Assembly (NCBI GenBank): GCA_018830285.1
Contig: JAHJSB010000024.1
Location: 1-64,000, forward strand
Direction: 5' to 3'
From: Alphaproteobacteria bacterium
GTDB lineage: Bacteria > Pseudomonadota > Alphaproteobacteria > Caulobacterales > Hyphomonadaceae
Length of the DNA stretch: 64,000 nt
The notes under the pieces were generated by a model. That model was not told where the DNA came from and did not search any database. It saw only the letters and a list, made by a program, of their open reading frames with translations. The position numbers and the translations under genes are program-made. Positions 35,585-50,433 of the stretch are shown piece after piece (position 1 is the first letter of the stretch; each line of letters begins with the position of its first letter).

Positions 35585-36565
35585 TTGCCAACAGGTTTCT
35601 CGTTTGAAGGCGCGCTCTCGAACGCCTTTCGCGCTGCGCACTTTCGCACGTTTCCGTGGATATTCGCCGCCACCAACGCGCTGGTCGTGACACTGTTCAT
35701 GGTGATCGTCGGATACCTGTCAAAAGATGCCACCCTTGCTTTCATCGAGTCGATTGAGGCGCTGGAAAACGCGAGTATCGACGAGGATGATCCGGGTGCC
35801 GTACTCGCCCTGGTGTTCGGCACCCTGACGCCGCTGATCCCTTGGGCCATTGTGGTGAGCGCCGGGTCATGGGTCCTGTGGGCCATGTTTGAAGCCGCTT
35901 CGCAGCGCCGCTATGTCCGGGACGAGCGCTTTTCCCTGCGGCTGGGCAGCGACGAATTGCGGATGATGGCCGTCGGCTTGTTCTGGTGGCTTCTTGCCCT
36001 GGCCTGTTTCGGATTGCCGGCGCTCAGCGTGTGGAATGGCGTCATCAATATCGTCCAACTGGCCGCTGGCGGTATGTCGGAAAATGAACTGGGGCGCCGG
36101 ATGGTCCCGGTCATTTTCGGCGGGATAGGCTTCATGATGCTGGCCTTCCCGGTCTACGTCTTCTTCGCGACGCGTCTGTCGCCCTGTTTCGCCATGACGA
36201 TCAAGGATCGGAAAATCGTCTTCTTCGATGCCTGGAATGTCTCGCGCAGTCGCTTCTGGCCGATTCTCGGTGCCTTCCTCATCATCGCGTTCGCCGGCGT
36301 GATTGTCTCCGGAATCCTTGACCAGGTATTGCAGTTCGGATTTGCCGGATTCATGTCTGGCTTTGCGAACGCGCAATCCGGCGAAGAGGTCATGCAATTG
36401 ATCTTCTCGGCGACATTCCTCGTTCCGATTGGGCTCTACATTTTCGTCAGCGTGTTCATATCCGCGCTCCAGCAGCATTTTAATGGCGCCCCGGCGGCTT
36501 TCGCCGCCCGTCATGATCCGCGTGGCGGCGTTGATGACACTGCCCGCATGGCCGTGTTTGATTGA
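35585..36565 (+). CDS. Membrane protein, second of three related genes, TTG start
   Basis: A 326-aa protein with about six transmembrane helices. Motif A is FEAASQRRYVRDERFSLRLG followed by SDELRMMAVGLFWW; motif B is FATRLSPCFAMTIKDRKIVF followed by FDAWNVSRSRFW before the next helix. Both recur in the third gene. The N-terminus SFEGALSNAFR resembles SFDNALFHFRR of the next protein. TTG is the only start near the GGGAGG site. Function unknown; the DELR cytoplasmic loop may bind a partner. Confidence 0.65.
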   Translation: MPTGFSFEGALSNAFRAAHFRTFPWIFAATNALVVTLFMVIVGYLSKDATLAFIESIEALENASIDEDDPGAVLALVFGTLTPLIPWAIVVSAGSWVLWAMFEAASQRRYVRDERFSLRLGSDELRMMAVGLFWWLLALACFGLPALSVWNGVINIVQLAAGGMSENELGRRMVPVIFGGIGFMMLAFPVYVFFATRLSPCFAMTIKDRKIVFFDAWNVSRSRFWPILGAFLIIAFAGVIVSGILDQVLQFGFAGFMSGFANAQSGEEVMQLIFSATFLVPIGLYIFVSVFISALQQHFNGAPAAFAARHDPRGGVDDTARMAVFD

Positions 36566-36581
36566 CCAGGGAGAAAAATCC

Positions 36582-37520
36582 ATGACGAACCTCGTCTTCA
36601 GTTTTGACAATGCGTTGTTTCACTTCCGGCGCACCGGCGGCCCGAAGGGGTTCCTGCTCAAGTACGGCGCAACCTATGCGGTGCTTTACCTGCTGATGTC
36701 GGCGGTGACCCTCTGGCTGCAGTGGCCCATGTTCGGGATGATGTTCGATCCGGACATGATGGACGATCCGGTTGCGATGGAAGCCGCCATGACGGGGCAG
36801 ATGGGCCGGGTTCTTCTAGGATACCTGCTGATGATCCCGCTCGGCCTGGCCTTCTGGACTCTGTTCGAAGGCGCCAACCAGCGGCGATACATGCGCGCGG
36901 AAGACTTTCGCCTGCAGCTGGGGGCAGACGAGTTGCGCCTGCTCGTTGTCGGCCTGATCTGGTTTGGCTTGTTCATCGCCCTCTATCTCGGGATGATTCT
37001 CATGATTATGGTACCGATTGGCATCATGGCCGCGATGGGCAACAGCAACGGCGCCGCCCTGGGCGGGCTGCTCGCCTTCGTCCTGTTCATCGCCTACATG
37101 GTTTTCGCGCTCTGGCTGGCGGCGCGGTTTTCGCCTGCTGCCGCCCTCACGGTGCGCGACCGCAGCATCCAGTTCGGACAAGCCTGGCGCGTGACCAAGG
37201 GCAAGGCGTGGACCATTGTCGGCAGCTGGATCGTGCTGATGCTGATCATGTTCGTGGCCTTCTTCGTGCTCTACCTGGTCTTCGCGGTGGTCATGGTCGC
37301 AGCGCTGATGCCGGTGATGGGCGGAATCGAGGACGACCCGGCAGCCATCTTCTCGGCGATGGCCTCGCCCGGCATCATCATTCCCGGGGCCATCTTGATG
37401 GTGGGCTTCATTTTCCTCCAGGCCTGCTGGATGCACATTTTTTCGGGGCCAGCCGCACTGGCGGCGCGGACCGATCCCCAATGGGCCGACAATCCGGCGA
37501 TCGACGAGACGTTCGTCTAG
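36582..37520 (+). CDS. Membrane protein, third of three related genes
   Basis: A 312-aa protein with about six transmembrane helices, clearly paralogous to the second: FEGANQRRYMRAEDFRLQLG, then ADELRLLVVGLIWF, and later LAARFSPAAALTVRDRSIQF with GQAWRVTKGKAWTIVG. The central helices are Met-rich. GGGAG precedes the ATG, which lies 16 bases after the previous stop, so the three genes form one unit. It ends convergently with uvrA. Confidence 0.68.
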   Translation: MTNLVFSFDNALFHFRRTGGPKGFLLKYGATYAVLYLLMSAVTLWLQWPMFGMMFDPDMMDDPVAMEAAMTGQMGRVLLGYLLMIPLGLAFWTLFEGANQRRYMRAEDFRLQLGADELRLLVVGLIWFGLFIALYLGMILMIMVPIGIMAAMGNSNGAALGGLLAFVLFIAYMVFALWLAARFSPAAALTVRDRSIQFGQAWRVTKGKAWTIVGSWIVLMLIMFVAFFVLYLVFAVVMVAALMPVMGGIEDDPAAIFSAMASPGIIIPGAILMVGFIFLQACWMHIFSGPAALAARTDPQWADNPAIDETFV

Positions 37521-37527
37521 GCCGAAC

Positions 37528-40518
<2,991 letters not shown>

Positions 40519-40600
40519 GCAGGAAGCTCGTTACGGTGGCGAAACAGGACTGGGCGTGTTGCTAGGCTCTATGTGTGGCGTGAGTCCAGCTTGACCACAA

Positions 40601-40615
40601 GAACAAAGTGTGAAC
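40601..40615. promoter_or_regulatory. LexA (SOS) box between uvrA and ssb
   Basis: GAAC-AAAGTGT-GAAC is the reverse form of the alphaproteobacterial LexA box GTTC-N7-GTTC. It lies in the 223-base divergent gap. TTGACC at 40591-40596 could be the -35 of the ssb-side promoter, placing the box between -35 and -10. uvrA and ssb are known SOS genes in other bacteria, which supports the call. Confidence 0.8.
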
Positions 40616-40741
40616 ATTTGCGACTCGCTGCTTTTTTAATCCCGGCCTGTGGAAAAACGGCTGGGGAGGCGACAGGCGGGCCCGGTCGCGGTAGAAGAGA
40701 ACAGATTCGATAACGAAACAAGACTGAGCGGAGATGGATAC

Positions 40742-41215
40742 ATGGCAGGATCAGTGAACAAGGTCATTCTTGTTGGTAATGTGGGGCAGGATCCGGAAAT
40801 CCGCCAATTCCAGAATGGCGGCCAGGTTGCCAGCTTCACGTTGGCCACGTCCGAGACATGGAAAGACAAGGCCACGGGCGAGCGCAAGGAAAAGACCGAG
40901 TGGCACCGGATTTCGATCCTGAGCGAAGGCCTGGTCCGCGTCGTCCAGAACTATGTCAAGAAGGGCTCCAAGCTCTATATTGAAGGCCAGCTGGAAACCC
41001 GCAAATGGCAGGACAAGGATGGCCAGGACCGCTACACGACCGAAGTCGTGCTGCGCGGCTTCGGCAGCACGCTCACCATGCTCGACAGCGCCGGTGAGCG
41101 CGGCGGCGCCCGCTCCAGCGGCAATGATTTTGGCGAACAGCAAGGCAGCGCCCGCAAGATGAGTGGTCCGGCCGAAAGCTTCAGCCAGGATCTCGACGAC
41201 GAAATCCCTTTCTAG
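40742..41215 (+). CDS. ssb: Single-stranded DNA-binding protein
   Basis: SSB (157 aa) coats single-stranded DNA in replication and repair. The OB fold starts [21 protein letters not shown] and contains [13 protein letters not shown] and [17 protein letters not shown]. The linker is short and the C-terminal tip DDEIPF, which recruits partner proteins, is intact. ATG at 40742 matches the family start. It is divergent from uvrA with a LexA box between. Confidence 0.96.
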   Translation: MAGSVNKVILVGNVGQDPEIRQFQNGGQVASFTLATSETWKDKATGERKEKTEWHRISILSEGLVRVVQNYVKKGSKLYIEGQLETRKWQDKDGQDRYTTEVVLRGFGSTLTMLDSAGERGGARSSGNDFGEQQGSARKMSGPAESFSQDLDDEIPF

Positions 41216-41224
41216 GAGGCACAC

Positions 41225-42079
41225 GTGCAACGCAGGACGGCCCTTTCTTCGCGCATCGCCACTGGCCTGGCTCTGGCCCTGGCGGCGTGCCTGCTGGCCG
41301 CCTGCATGACACTCACCCGGCCGCCGCCCCTGAGTGCCAGCGTGGCGGCTGCGGGTGTTGACCCGGAAACCTCGACACTGGTCGTCTACCGTCTGGAGGA
41401 TCAGCGCACCTGGATCAGCAACCCTGAACGGGCAAAGGCGCGCTTCACCCCCGCCTCGACCTCGAAAATTCCCCACACCCTGATCGCGCTGGAAACCGGC
41501 GCCGTGTCCGGCCCGGACGAGGTCTTTGAGTGGGATGGCGTCAAACGCTTTGCCGACGGCTGGAACGAAACCCAGGATTTTGCCTCGGCCTACACGCGCT
41601 CGACCGTCTGGATCTATCAGGCTGTTACGCCGCGGATCGGCTCGGCCGCGCTGCAGGGATGGCTCGCGGCCTTTGACTATGGCAACGCAGATACGGGCGC
41701 GCCCGAAGACGTGTCGTCCTACTGGCTGAAAGGCCCTCTGGCGGTCTCTGCCGAGGAGCAGACCGCCTTCCTGGCCCAGCTGTCGCACCGGATGCTGCCG
41801 CTCTCTGCGCACACCTACGAGCGCGCCGTGCCCATGATGGTGGCCGATTCCGGTCCCGGCTGGACGCTGTACGGCAAGACGGGCTGGAAATGGGTGGAGG
41901 GCGAAACCGATATCGGATGGTATGTCGGCTGGCTGGAACAGACGACGGGAGACGCCCCCGGCACCTATGCCTTCGCCTTCAACATGGACATGGCCGACCC
42001 GCAGGCCGACGTGCCGAAACGCAAGGCTGCCGTGCTGCGCGCCCTGTCCGACCTCGGCGCGCTGCCCGCCGCCGAATAG
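41225..42079 (+). CDS. Class D (OXA-type) beta-lactamase, predicted lipoprotein
   Basis: A 284-aa precursor with lipobox LLAAC (Cys27). Every class D motif is present: S78-T-S-K81 (nucleophile Ser and carboxylatable Lys), S126-T-V128, Y152-G-N154, W167 and K218-T-G220. It should hydrolyse beta-lactams in the periplasm; spectrum cannot be told. GTG start with AGGAGG six bases upstream, nine bases after the ssb stop. No mobile element is nearby, so it looks like a chromosomal, intrinsic gene. A BlaR-type sensor is excluded by size. Confidence 0.88.
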   Translation: MQRRTALSSRIATGLALALAACLLAACMTLTRPPPLSASVAAAGVDPETSTLVVYRLEDQRTWISNPERAKARFTPASTSKIPHTLIALETGAVSGPDEVFEWDGVKRFADGWNETQDFASAYTRSTVWIYQAVTPRIGSAALQGWLAAFDYGNADTGAPEDVSSYWLKGPLAVSAEEQTAFLAQLSHRMLPLSAHTYERAVPMMVADSGPGWTLYGKTGWKWVEGETDIGWYVGWLEQTTGDAPGTYAFAFNMDMADPQADVPKRKAAVLRALSDLGALPAAE

Positions 42080-42094
42080 GTCATGGTAGCGCCG

Positions 42095-44752
42095 TCAGCG
42101 CTCGCGAATCCGGTCAGCGGCAAGGCGCTCGGCCATCGCCATGCCGAACGGGTGCGAATAGCCGGCAGCATGCAGGCGCGTGGCCGGGAAGACGCAGCGG
42201 CCCAGTGGCAGGCCGCGTGACAGGCTCTTTGATTTCAGGCGGTCGAACAGGTCGTACACGAAGAGAGGGCTGGCCAGTTTCGCGCCCATCCCGCCACGCC
42301 CTGAAAGGGCTTCCAGCCGGTGGTACAATCCGCTGTAGGATGTGTCGTATCCCGTCTCGTCAGACAGGTTGAACGTCTCGACCCGTCCCGGCATGCCTGC
42401 CGGTTGCGACAGCCCGCGTTCCATCAACCAGATCATCGCGGCCGCCACGTCGGCGATATAGACGAAATGCGTATGCCTTTTCGCGCCGATACTCTTGACC
42501 AGCGGGTTCATGTTCACCGCCCCGGCAATGTCGTCCACGTCGGCGACGACCGTGGGGCGCGCCACGGCGAAATGCGTATTCCGGCACGCTGCGGCAATCG
42601 CGTCCTCGGCTTTCACCTTGCTGCGGCCATAGGCGCGGATGCTGTCCGTGCCGCGATACTCGGCCTTCACGTCATGGGTGGGGGTCAGCCGGGTCGTGTC
42701 CTCGTCGACTTCGGCGCGCGTCGGCGAACCATAGACGGCGATACTACTGGCAAAAACGAAGCTGCGAATGCCAGCGGCTTCAGCCGCTGCGGCGAGCGCC
42801 GCCGTGGCTTCGACATTGACCCGCTCCATCCGGTCGCTGCGCCAGATTTCGGCGCCGAGATGGATGACCGCATCGCAGCCTCGGACATGGTCTGTAAAAT
42901 CGACAGACTCGCGCCAGTCATGGTGGCGCCACTCAACATCGCGCTCGGGCTCGCGGCCCACCGCGCGGTTCGGGCTGGACGTCAGCGCGACGACTGAATG
43001 GCCCGTGTCGAGAAGCTGGCGGACAACATGCTGGCCGATCTTTCCCGAAGCGCCAGTGACGAGGATGCGCCTGCCCGTTGCCGGCGCAGTCGCGGCATCC
43101 ATCGTCTGGTTCTCAGTCGTGCGTTCAGGCTTCACGGGGCCACCCAGATGTGCAGCCAGGCGCATCGCGAGCGCCACGCCGACAAAGGTCGGGTTGGCAT
43201 GGCCGGATGTCGGCATCACCGAGGTCGAGGCGACGTAGAGGTTCTGCATGCCGTGCACGCGGCAGTCGGTGTCCACCACGCCATGCTTTGGATCGGTGGA
43301 CATGCGGGTGGTGCCGATCTGGTGCAGGCCGTCCCGCGCCTGGCTGACAATGGCAGCGGCGCGCGCATCTCCCGGCACGGAATAGTCGATCGTGCCGATG
43401 CCGGCTTCGGCCACCGCTTCGGCGAGGATGGCGTGCGCCCTCAGCACGCCGTCGGCGTCAGCAGCTGAATAGTCGAAGTCGATCGCCACGCGCGGCATTC
43501 CCAACGCGTCCACGCCTGACGACAGGCGCACCCGGTTTTCTGGCGAAGGCGTCTGTTCGCCGTGATAGTACAGCGTGTAGCGGCCCTTGCGGTTCTTCAG
43601 GAACACCGATGGCCGCTTTGGCTTTTGCAGGTACATCTGCCGGAATACGTTGAACGCGCCAAACCCGGTTGCGATGGGCGAACGGATTATGTTCAGCGCA
43701 TGTGACAGGACCGATTGTTTTTCCTCGCCGAGATAGAGGCGGCGCAGCGGCGCGTTGAGGAACCGGTTGCCCAGCGGCGACGACAGGACCATCCAGATGG
43801 CCGACAGGGCACCGTTGCGGTGGGCCGGATCGTAGACCACCGGGTTGCCGGCGCTGAACGTGATCTGGGGCAGGCGATGCGCCCGCTGTTCGGCTTCGGT
43901 CAGCGTGATGCGCCGGCGCTTGAACCGGTTGCCGTCCATTTCGTAGTCGAGAAACCCGTCGGAGGCGGGGTCGGCCAGCGTGATCTCGGCGATCTTGCCG
44001 CTGACATGGCCCATGTAATAGCGCCCCAGCGGCCCATCCAGGCCGCCGAACAGGCCCGGCCGTGTCAGCTGCGCCGCCAGAAGCAGGCGCGGCGTCTGGA
44101 CGCCGCCTGCGGCCACGATGACGGTTTTGACGGGCAGGTCCGTGCGCGTCGACCCGGTGGCAACCGTGACCGCCTCGACCCGCGCATCGTTCGCGTCAAA
44201 TCGGAAATCCACAACCGTGGCATCCAGCACGACGCAGATGTCGGCGCAGGTTTTCAGCCAGTCATCGTAGACATGCGCAATATTCGGGTTGGCGACCCAG
44301 CTCTCCAGTGTGTCGCTGCGCACGCGGCCATTGTCGGGCCACAGGGGCGTGTCGGTGAAGTCATCCCGGCAGAGCAGGAAGCCCGCCGCATCGGCATACC
44401 ACTGCGTCACGGTCTCCGCACTGATCGGCCAACCCGAATTTTCGATCCAGCGGCGCGCCTCGAAATCGATCGGGTCGAACGGCACGCAGCGCCCGCCCCA
44501 TTGGTAGGAATTGCCGCCCAGTGCGCGGCAGCAGCCCTCTTCGAGCGGCACGTGATGGGCGGTATCGAGTTTGCCGGCCTTGCCAAGGTCGTTCTTCTGC
44601 TCCTCCGGCCAGTAATTGCCGGATTCCAGCATCAGGACCTTCAGGCCGCGTTTGACACAGGAATGGGCCAGCGCGAGCCCGATCGGGCCCGATCCGACAA
44701 CGCATACATCAGCGCCGGGGAAGCCCTGAAAATTCTCGAATGTCACGATCAT
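42095..44752 (-). CDS. Fusion of a GMC oxidoreductase and an NAD-dependent epimerase
   Basis: 885 aa in one frame. Residues 1-540 are a glucose-methanol-choline oxidoreductase: FAD motif DVCVVGSGPIGLALAH near residue 14, GNSYQWGGRCVPFD, and the C-terminal MPTSGHANPTFVGVALAMRLA with the active-site His. After a short linker (Met551), residues 555-885 are an extended SDR: LVTGASGKIGQHV, SSIAVYGSP and YGRSKVKAE. No stop or frameshift separates them. Together they could oxidise an alcohol and process a sugar or polyol. The start ATG at 44752 has a weak site; a TTG at 44770 is possible. Confidence 0.85.
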   Translation of the reverse strand: MIVTFENFQGFPGADVCVVGSGPIGLALAHSCVKRGLKVLMLESGNYWPEEQKNDLGKAGKLDTAHHVPLEEGCCRALGGNSYQWGGRCVPFDPIDFEARRWIENSGWPISAETVTQWYADAAGFLLCRDDFTDTPLWPDNGRVRSDTLESWVANPNIAHVYDDWLKTCADICVVLDATVVDFRFDANDARVEAVTVATGSTRTDLPVKTVIVAAGGVQTPRLLLAAQLTRPGLFGGLDGPLGRYYMGHVSGKIAEITLADPASDGFLDYEMDGNRFKRRRITLTEAEQRAHRLPQITFSAGNPVVYDPAHRNGALSAIWMVLSSPLGNRFLNAPLRRLYLGEEKQSVLSHALNIIRSPIATGFGAFNVFRQMYLQKPKRPSVFLKNRKGRYTLYYHGEQTPSPENRVRLSSGVDALGMPRVAIDFDYSAADADGVLRAHAILAEAVAEAGIGTIDYSVPGDARAAAIVSQARDGLHQIGTTRMSTDPKHGVVDTDCRVHGMQNLYVASTSVMPTSGHANPTFVGVALAMRLAAHLGGPVKPERTTENQTMDAATAPATGRRILVTGASGKIGQHVVRQLLDTGHSVVALTSSPNRAVGREPERDVEWRHHDWRESVDFTDHVRGCDAVIHLGAEIWRSDRMERVNVEATAALAAAAEAAGIRSFVFASSIAVYGSPTRAEVDEDTTRLTPTHDVKAEYRGTDSIRAYGRSKVKAEDAIAAACRNTHFAVARPTVVADVDDIAGAVNMNPLVKSIGAKRHTHFVYIADVAAAMIWLMERGLSQPAGMPGRVETFNLSDETGYDTSYSGLYHRLEALSGRGGMGAKLASPLFVYDLFDRLKSKSLSRGLPLGRCVFPATRLHAAGYSHPFGMAMAERLAADRIRER

Positions 44753-45044
44753 GGCCGCACGCGCCTTCAACCCGTCATGGATCTAGCAAGGCGTATGCCA
44801 TCAGAAGGCGTCCGGCGCCAATTCATCCGGCGCGTTTCCGTCATGTTCCCGGGCAATATCCGGGTTTTTTCCGTGCATATGCTCGGGCAGTTTTTCGCGC
44901 AGGGCCGGTCACGGTCGCCAACTGCCAAAACCCCGCCGAAAGGGTGGCTTTCCTGCCCCCTGCCTGCTAGAGTTTTCTCAATAAATATAGGCGATTCGGG
45001 CATGGTCCCCGCCGTACGGTACCGAAGACGCAGAAAGCCCCCTC

Positions 45045-47867
<2,823 letters not shown>

Positions 47868-47883
47868 GCAACAGGGGGCGCCA

Positions 47884-48381
47884 GTGCATCGTATCGGACT
47901 TTACCCGGGAACATTCGATCCCCCGACCAATGGGCATATCGATATTTTCGGACGGGCAATGAAACTCGTCGATACATTGGTCATTGGCGTGGCGATCAAC
48001 GAAGCCAAGAAGCCGCTTTTCTCGCTCGAAGAGCGCGTAAACATGGTCAAGGCCGAATGCGCCCATTTCAACGGGCCCGGGCTCGCTGAAGTGAAGGTCA
48101 TGCCGATGCATGGCCTGCTCATGAAGTTTGCCGAAGCGTGCGGCGCGCAGATGATCCTGCGCGGACTTCGGGCCGTTCAGGACTTCGAATACGAATTCCA
48201 GATGACGGCGATGAACGAGCAACTGAATCCCGACATTGAAACCGTGTTCCTGATGGCCGATGTTAGGCACCAGGCGGTCGCATCGCGGCTCGTGAAGGAA
48301 ATTGCGAGCCTCGGCGGCGATATATCGCCTTTTGTTAGCCCTGACGTGAAACGCGCCCTCATGGAGAAATACGGTAAATGA
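47884..48381 (+). CDS. coaD: Phosphopantetheine adenylyltransferase
   Basis: CoaD (165 aa) makes dephospho-CoA from phosphopantetheine and ATP. The nucleotidyltransferase motifs are GLYPGTFDPPTNGHIDI (NGH at 16-18) and the C-terminal SRLVKEIASLGGDISPF block. It starts with GTG at 47884, sited as MHRIGLYPG as in the family; the frame upstream overlaps gyrA. Its stop overlaps the cyclophilin start by four bases. The gyrA-coaD-ppiase-queA order recurs in alphaproteobacteria. Confidence 0.95.
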   Translation: MHRIGLYPGTFDPPTNGHIDIFGRAMKLVDTLVIGVAINEAKKPLFSLEERVNMVKAECAHFNGPGLAEVKVMPMHGLLMKFAEACGAQMILRGLRAVQDFEYEFQMTAMNEQLNPDIETVFLMADVRHQAVASRLVKEIASLGGDISPFVSPDVKRALMEKYGK

Positions 48382-49283
48382 AGCTCGCAACTTTGGTGGT
48401 GGCCGCCTCCGCCCTTTCGCTGGGCCTGATGTCGCACGCGGATACGCCGACTCCGGTTGCGGCTGACGAGGCCGCTACCGCCCCGGCGATGACGGTCGAA
48501 GCGGCGAAGGCCGACACCGTAAACTGGCGCGCGGTTGACCCGGAACGCCTGTTCATCTTCAAAACCAACAAGGGCCGCGTCCTGATCGAGGCCTTTCCCG
48601 AAGTTGCGCCCAAGCACTACGCCCAGTTTACCGCGATCATCCGATCGGGTGATCTCGACGGCACCAGTTTCCACCGGGTGATCAATGGCTTCATGGCGCA
48701 GGGCGGCGACATTTTCGCGCTCAAGGGCCGCGAATCCGGCCTGCCGGATATTCCGGGCGAGTTCACTTTCCGCCGCAACCCGGTCGAAATGCCTCTCGAT
48801 TCCAGCTTTGGCCCGCTCGATTCCGCCAAGAACGGTTATGTGAACGGCTTCCCGATGGTGACGCAGGCCTCGTTTTTCGCTGAAATGTCCATGGACGGCA
48901 TGGTCGAAAGCTGGATCCCGCATTGCCGCGGCGTCGTATCGACCGCCCGCACGTCGGATCCAAATTCCGCCAATTCGCAATTCTTCCTGATGCGTGACAC
49001 CTCGCACCATCTCGACAAGGAATACACGGCCTGGGGCCGCGTCGTTGAAGGCGAAGATGTCGTTCTCGCCATCAAGGCCGGCAAGGATGCGCTGAATGGC
49101 GAAGTCGCCCTTCCAGACGTCCTGATGTCGGCACAGGTCGCCGCCGACCTGCCCAAGGCAGAGCGCCCCAACGTCTGGGTCGAACGCACGGACGGGCCCG
49201 TCTTCACGGCGAGTATCGCCGATGTCGCCGAAGGCCTGGACGTGTGTGAACGTCCGTCGGTTGCAGCCGTCGTCGAACACTAG
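48378..49283 (+). CDS. Periplasmic cyclophilin-type peptidyl-prolyl isomerase
   Basis: A 301-aa precursor with a signal peptide (MKLATLVVAASALSLGLMSHA), then a short Ala-rich spacer. The cyclophilin core has TSFHRVINGFMAQGGD (active-site Arg and Phe), a central insertion containing PVEMPLDSSFGPLDSAKN, and NSQFFLMRDTSHHLDKEYTAWGRV. It should assist folding in the periplasm. Longer than a minimal cyclophilin (about 165 aa) because of the insertion and the C-terminal extension. Coupled to coaD by ATGA. Confidence 0.9.
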   Translation: MKLATLVVAASALSLGLMSHADTPTPVAADEAATAPAMTVEAAKADTVNWRAVDPERLFIFKTNKGRVLIEAFPEVAPKHYAQFTAIIRSGDLDGTSFHRVINGFMAQGGDIFALKGRESGLPDIPGEFTFRRNPVEMPLDSSFGPLDSAKNGYVNGFPMVTQASFFAEMSMDGMVESWIPHCRGVVSTARTSDPNSANSQFFLMRDTSHHLDKEYTAWGRVVEGEDVVLAIKAGKDALNGEVALPDVLMSAQVAADLPKAERPNVWVERTDGPVFTASIADVAEGLDVCERPSVAAVVEH

Positions 49284-49314
49284 CCGCCAGGCGCCTTCAG
49301 CGGGCACAGTGAGC

Positions 49315-50379
49315 ATGATGCCCGTGAACCTCGCCGACTTTCATTTTGACCTGCCCGAGCAGCTGATCGCGTTGCGACCCGCCGACCCGCAGGATTCTGC
49401 GCGGCTGCTGGTCGTGCATGGCGACGGCCGGATTGAAGATGCCAGCATCCGCGACCTGCCGCGCTATCTCTCGCCCGGCGATGTGCTCGTGTTCAATGAT
49501 ACGCGTGTCCTGCCAGCGGCCTTGAAGGGCGTGCGACCGGCGCGCGACGAGGCGGGCGCCGATGTTGCCTGTGACGTGAACCTGGTCGAACGCGTGGACG
49601 ACCATACGTGGCGCGCGCTCGCCCGGCCCGGCAAGCGCCTGAAGCCCGGTGACACGATCCGCTTCGCCGAGGGCTTTTCGGCCACGATCACGCAGCGCAT
49701 CGACGGTGGCGAGATCGAACTCGCGTTCTCGCTGTCCGGCCCGGAACTGGAACAGGCGCTCGACGCGCATGGCGCCATGCCGCTGCCGCCGTATATCGCG
49801 CGTCGCCGCCCTGCCGATGCGCGTGACCGGGAGACATACCAGACCAGTTTTGCTGGCGAGGACGCCGCCTCGGTCGCCGCGCCCACGGCTGGCCTGCACT
49901 TTACGCCGCGTCTTCTGTCGGAACTCGATACCGCCGGCCTGCAGCGCGAGACGGTTCGGTTGCATGTTGGTCTCGGTACGTTCAAGCCGCTCGAAGACGC
50001 GCAGATCGAAGCGAACCGTCTGCACGCCGAATGGCGCCGGCTCACATCGGAAGCCGCAGCCCGTCTCAATGCCGCCCGTTCCGCTGGACACCGGTGTGTG
50101 CCTGTTGGCACAACGGCCATGCGCACACTGGAAAGCTGCACTACACCAGCCGGCACGCTCGCGCCTGCCACCGGCCCAACGGATATCTTCCTGAAGCCCG
50201 GCGACGCCGTGCGCGCCACCGACGCCCTTGTCACCAATTTTCACTTGCCGGGATCCAGCTTGTTCATGCTGGTCTGCGCACTGATGGGTACGGATGTGAT
50301 GCAGGCGGCCTATGCCCACGCCATCGCGTCCGGGTATCGCTTCTATTCCTACGGCGATGCCTGCCTGCTGCTGCCCTGA
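49315..50379 (+). CDS. queA: S-adenosylmethionine:tRNA ribosyltransferase-isomerase
   Basis: QueA (354 aa) builds epoxyqueuosine in tRNA from 7-aminomethyl-7-deazaguanine using SAM. Family blocks: LADFHFDLPEQLIALRPA at the start, VFNDTRVLPA, SVAAPTAGLHFTP, HVGLGTFKP, PVGTTAMRTLES and TNFHLPGSSLFMLVCAL. Adjacent in-frame starts GTG 49309, ATG 49315 and ATG 49318 are all possible. It closes the gyrA cluster and is followed by a terminator. Confidence 0.95.
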   Translation: MMPVNLADFHFDLPEQLIALRPADPQDSARLLVVHGDGRIEDASIRDLPRYLSPGDVLVFNDTRVLPAALKGVRPARDEAGADVACDVNLVERVDDHTWRALARPGKRLKPGDTIRFAEGFSATITQRIDGGEIELAFSLSGPELEQALDAHGAMPLPPYIARRRPADARDRETYQTSFAGEDAASVAAPTAGLHFTPRLLSELDTAGLQRETVRLHVGLGTFKPLEDAQIEANRLHAEWRRLTSEAAARLNAARSAGHRCVPVGTTAMRTLESCTTPAGTLAPATGPTDIFLKPGDAVRATDALVTNFHLPGSSLFMLVCALMGTDVMQAAYAHAIASGYRFYSYGDACLLLP

Positions 50380-50380
50380 T

Positions 50381-50415
50381 AAAAAAATCCCCACGCCTCG
50401 GCGCGGGGATTTTTC
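50381..50415. terminator. Bidirectional terminator after queA
   Basis: An A-run, a GC-rich stem (ATCCCC-A-CGC pairing with GCG-C-GGGGAT, one mismatch) and a T-run give a terminator on both strands. It separates queA from the convergent exported-protein gene, whose stop is at 50434. Confidence 0.88.
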
Positions 50416-50433
50416 GATCGGGCCAGATGTTAC

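Noticed and set aside
44848..44870. CCCGG-N7-CCGGG followed by TTTTTT upstream of gyrA
   Set aside because: The stem is only 5 bp and no plus-strand gene ends before it, so a functional terminator is unlikely.
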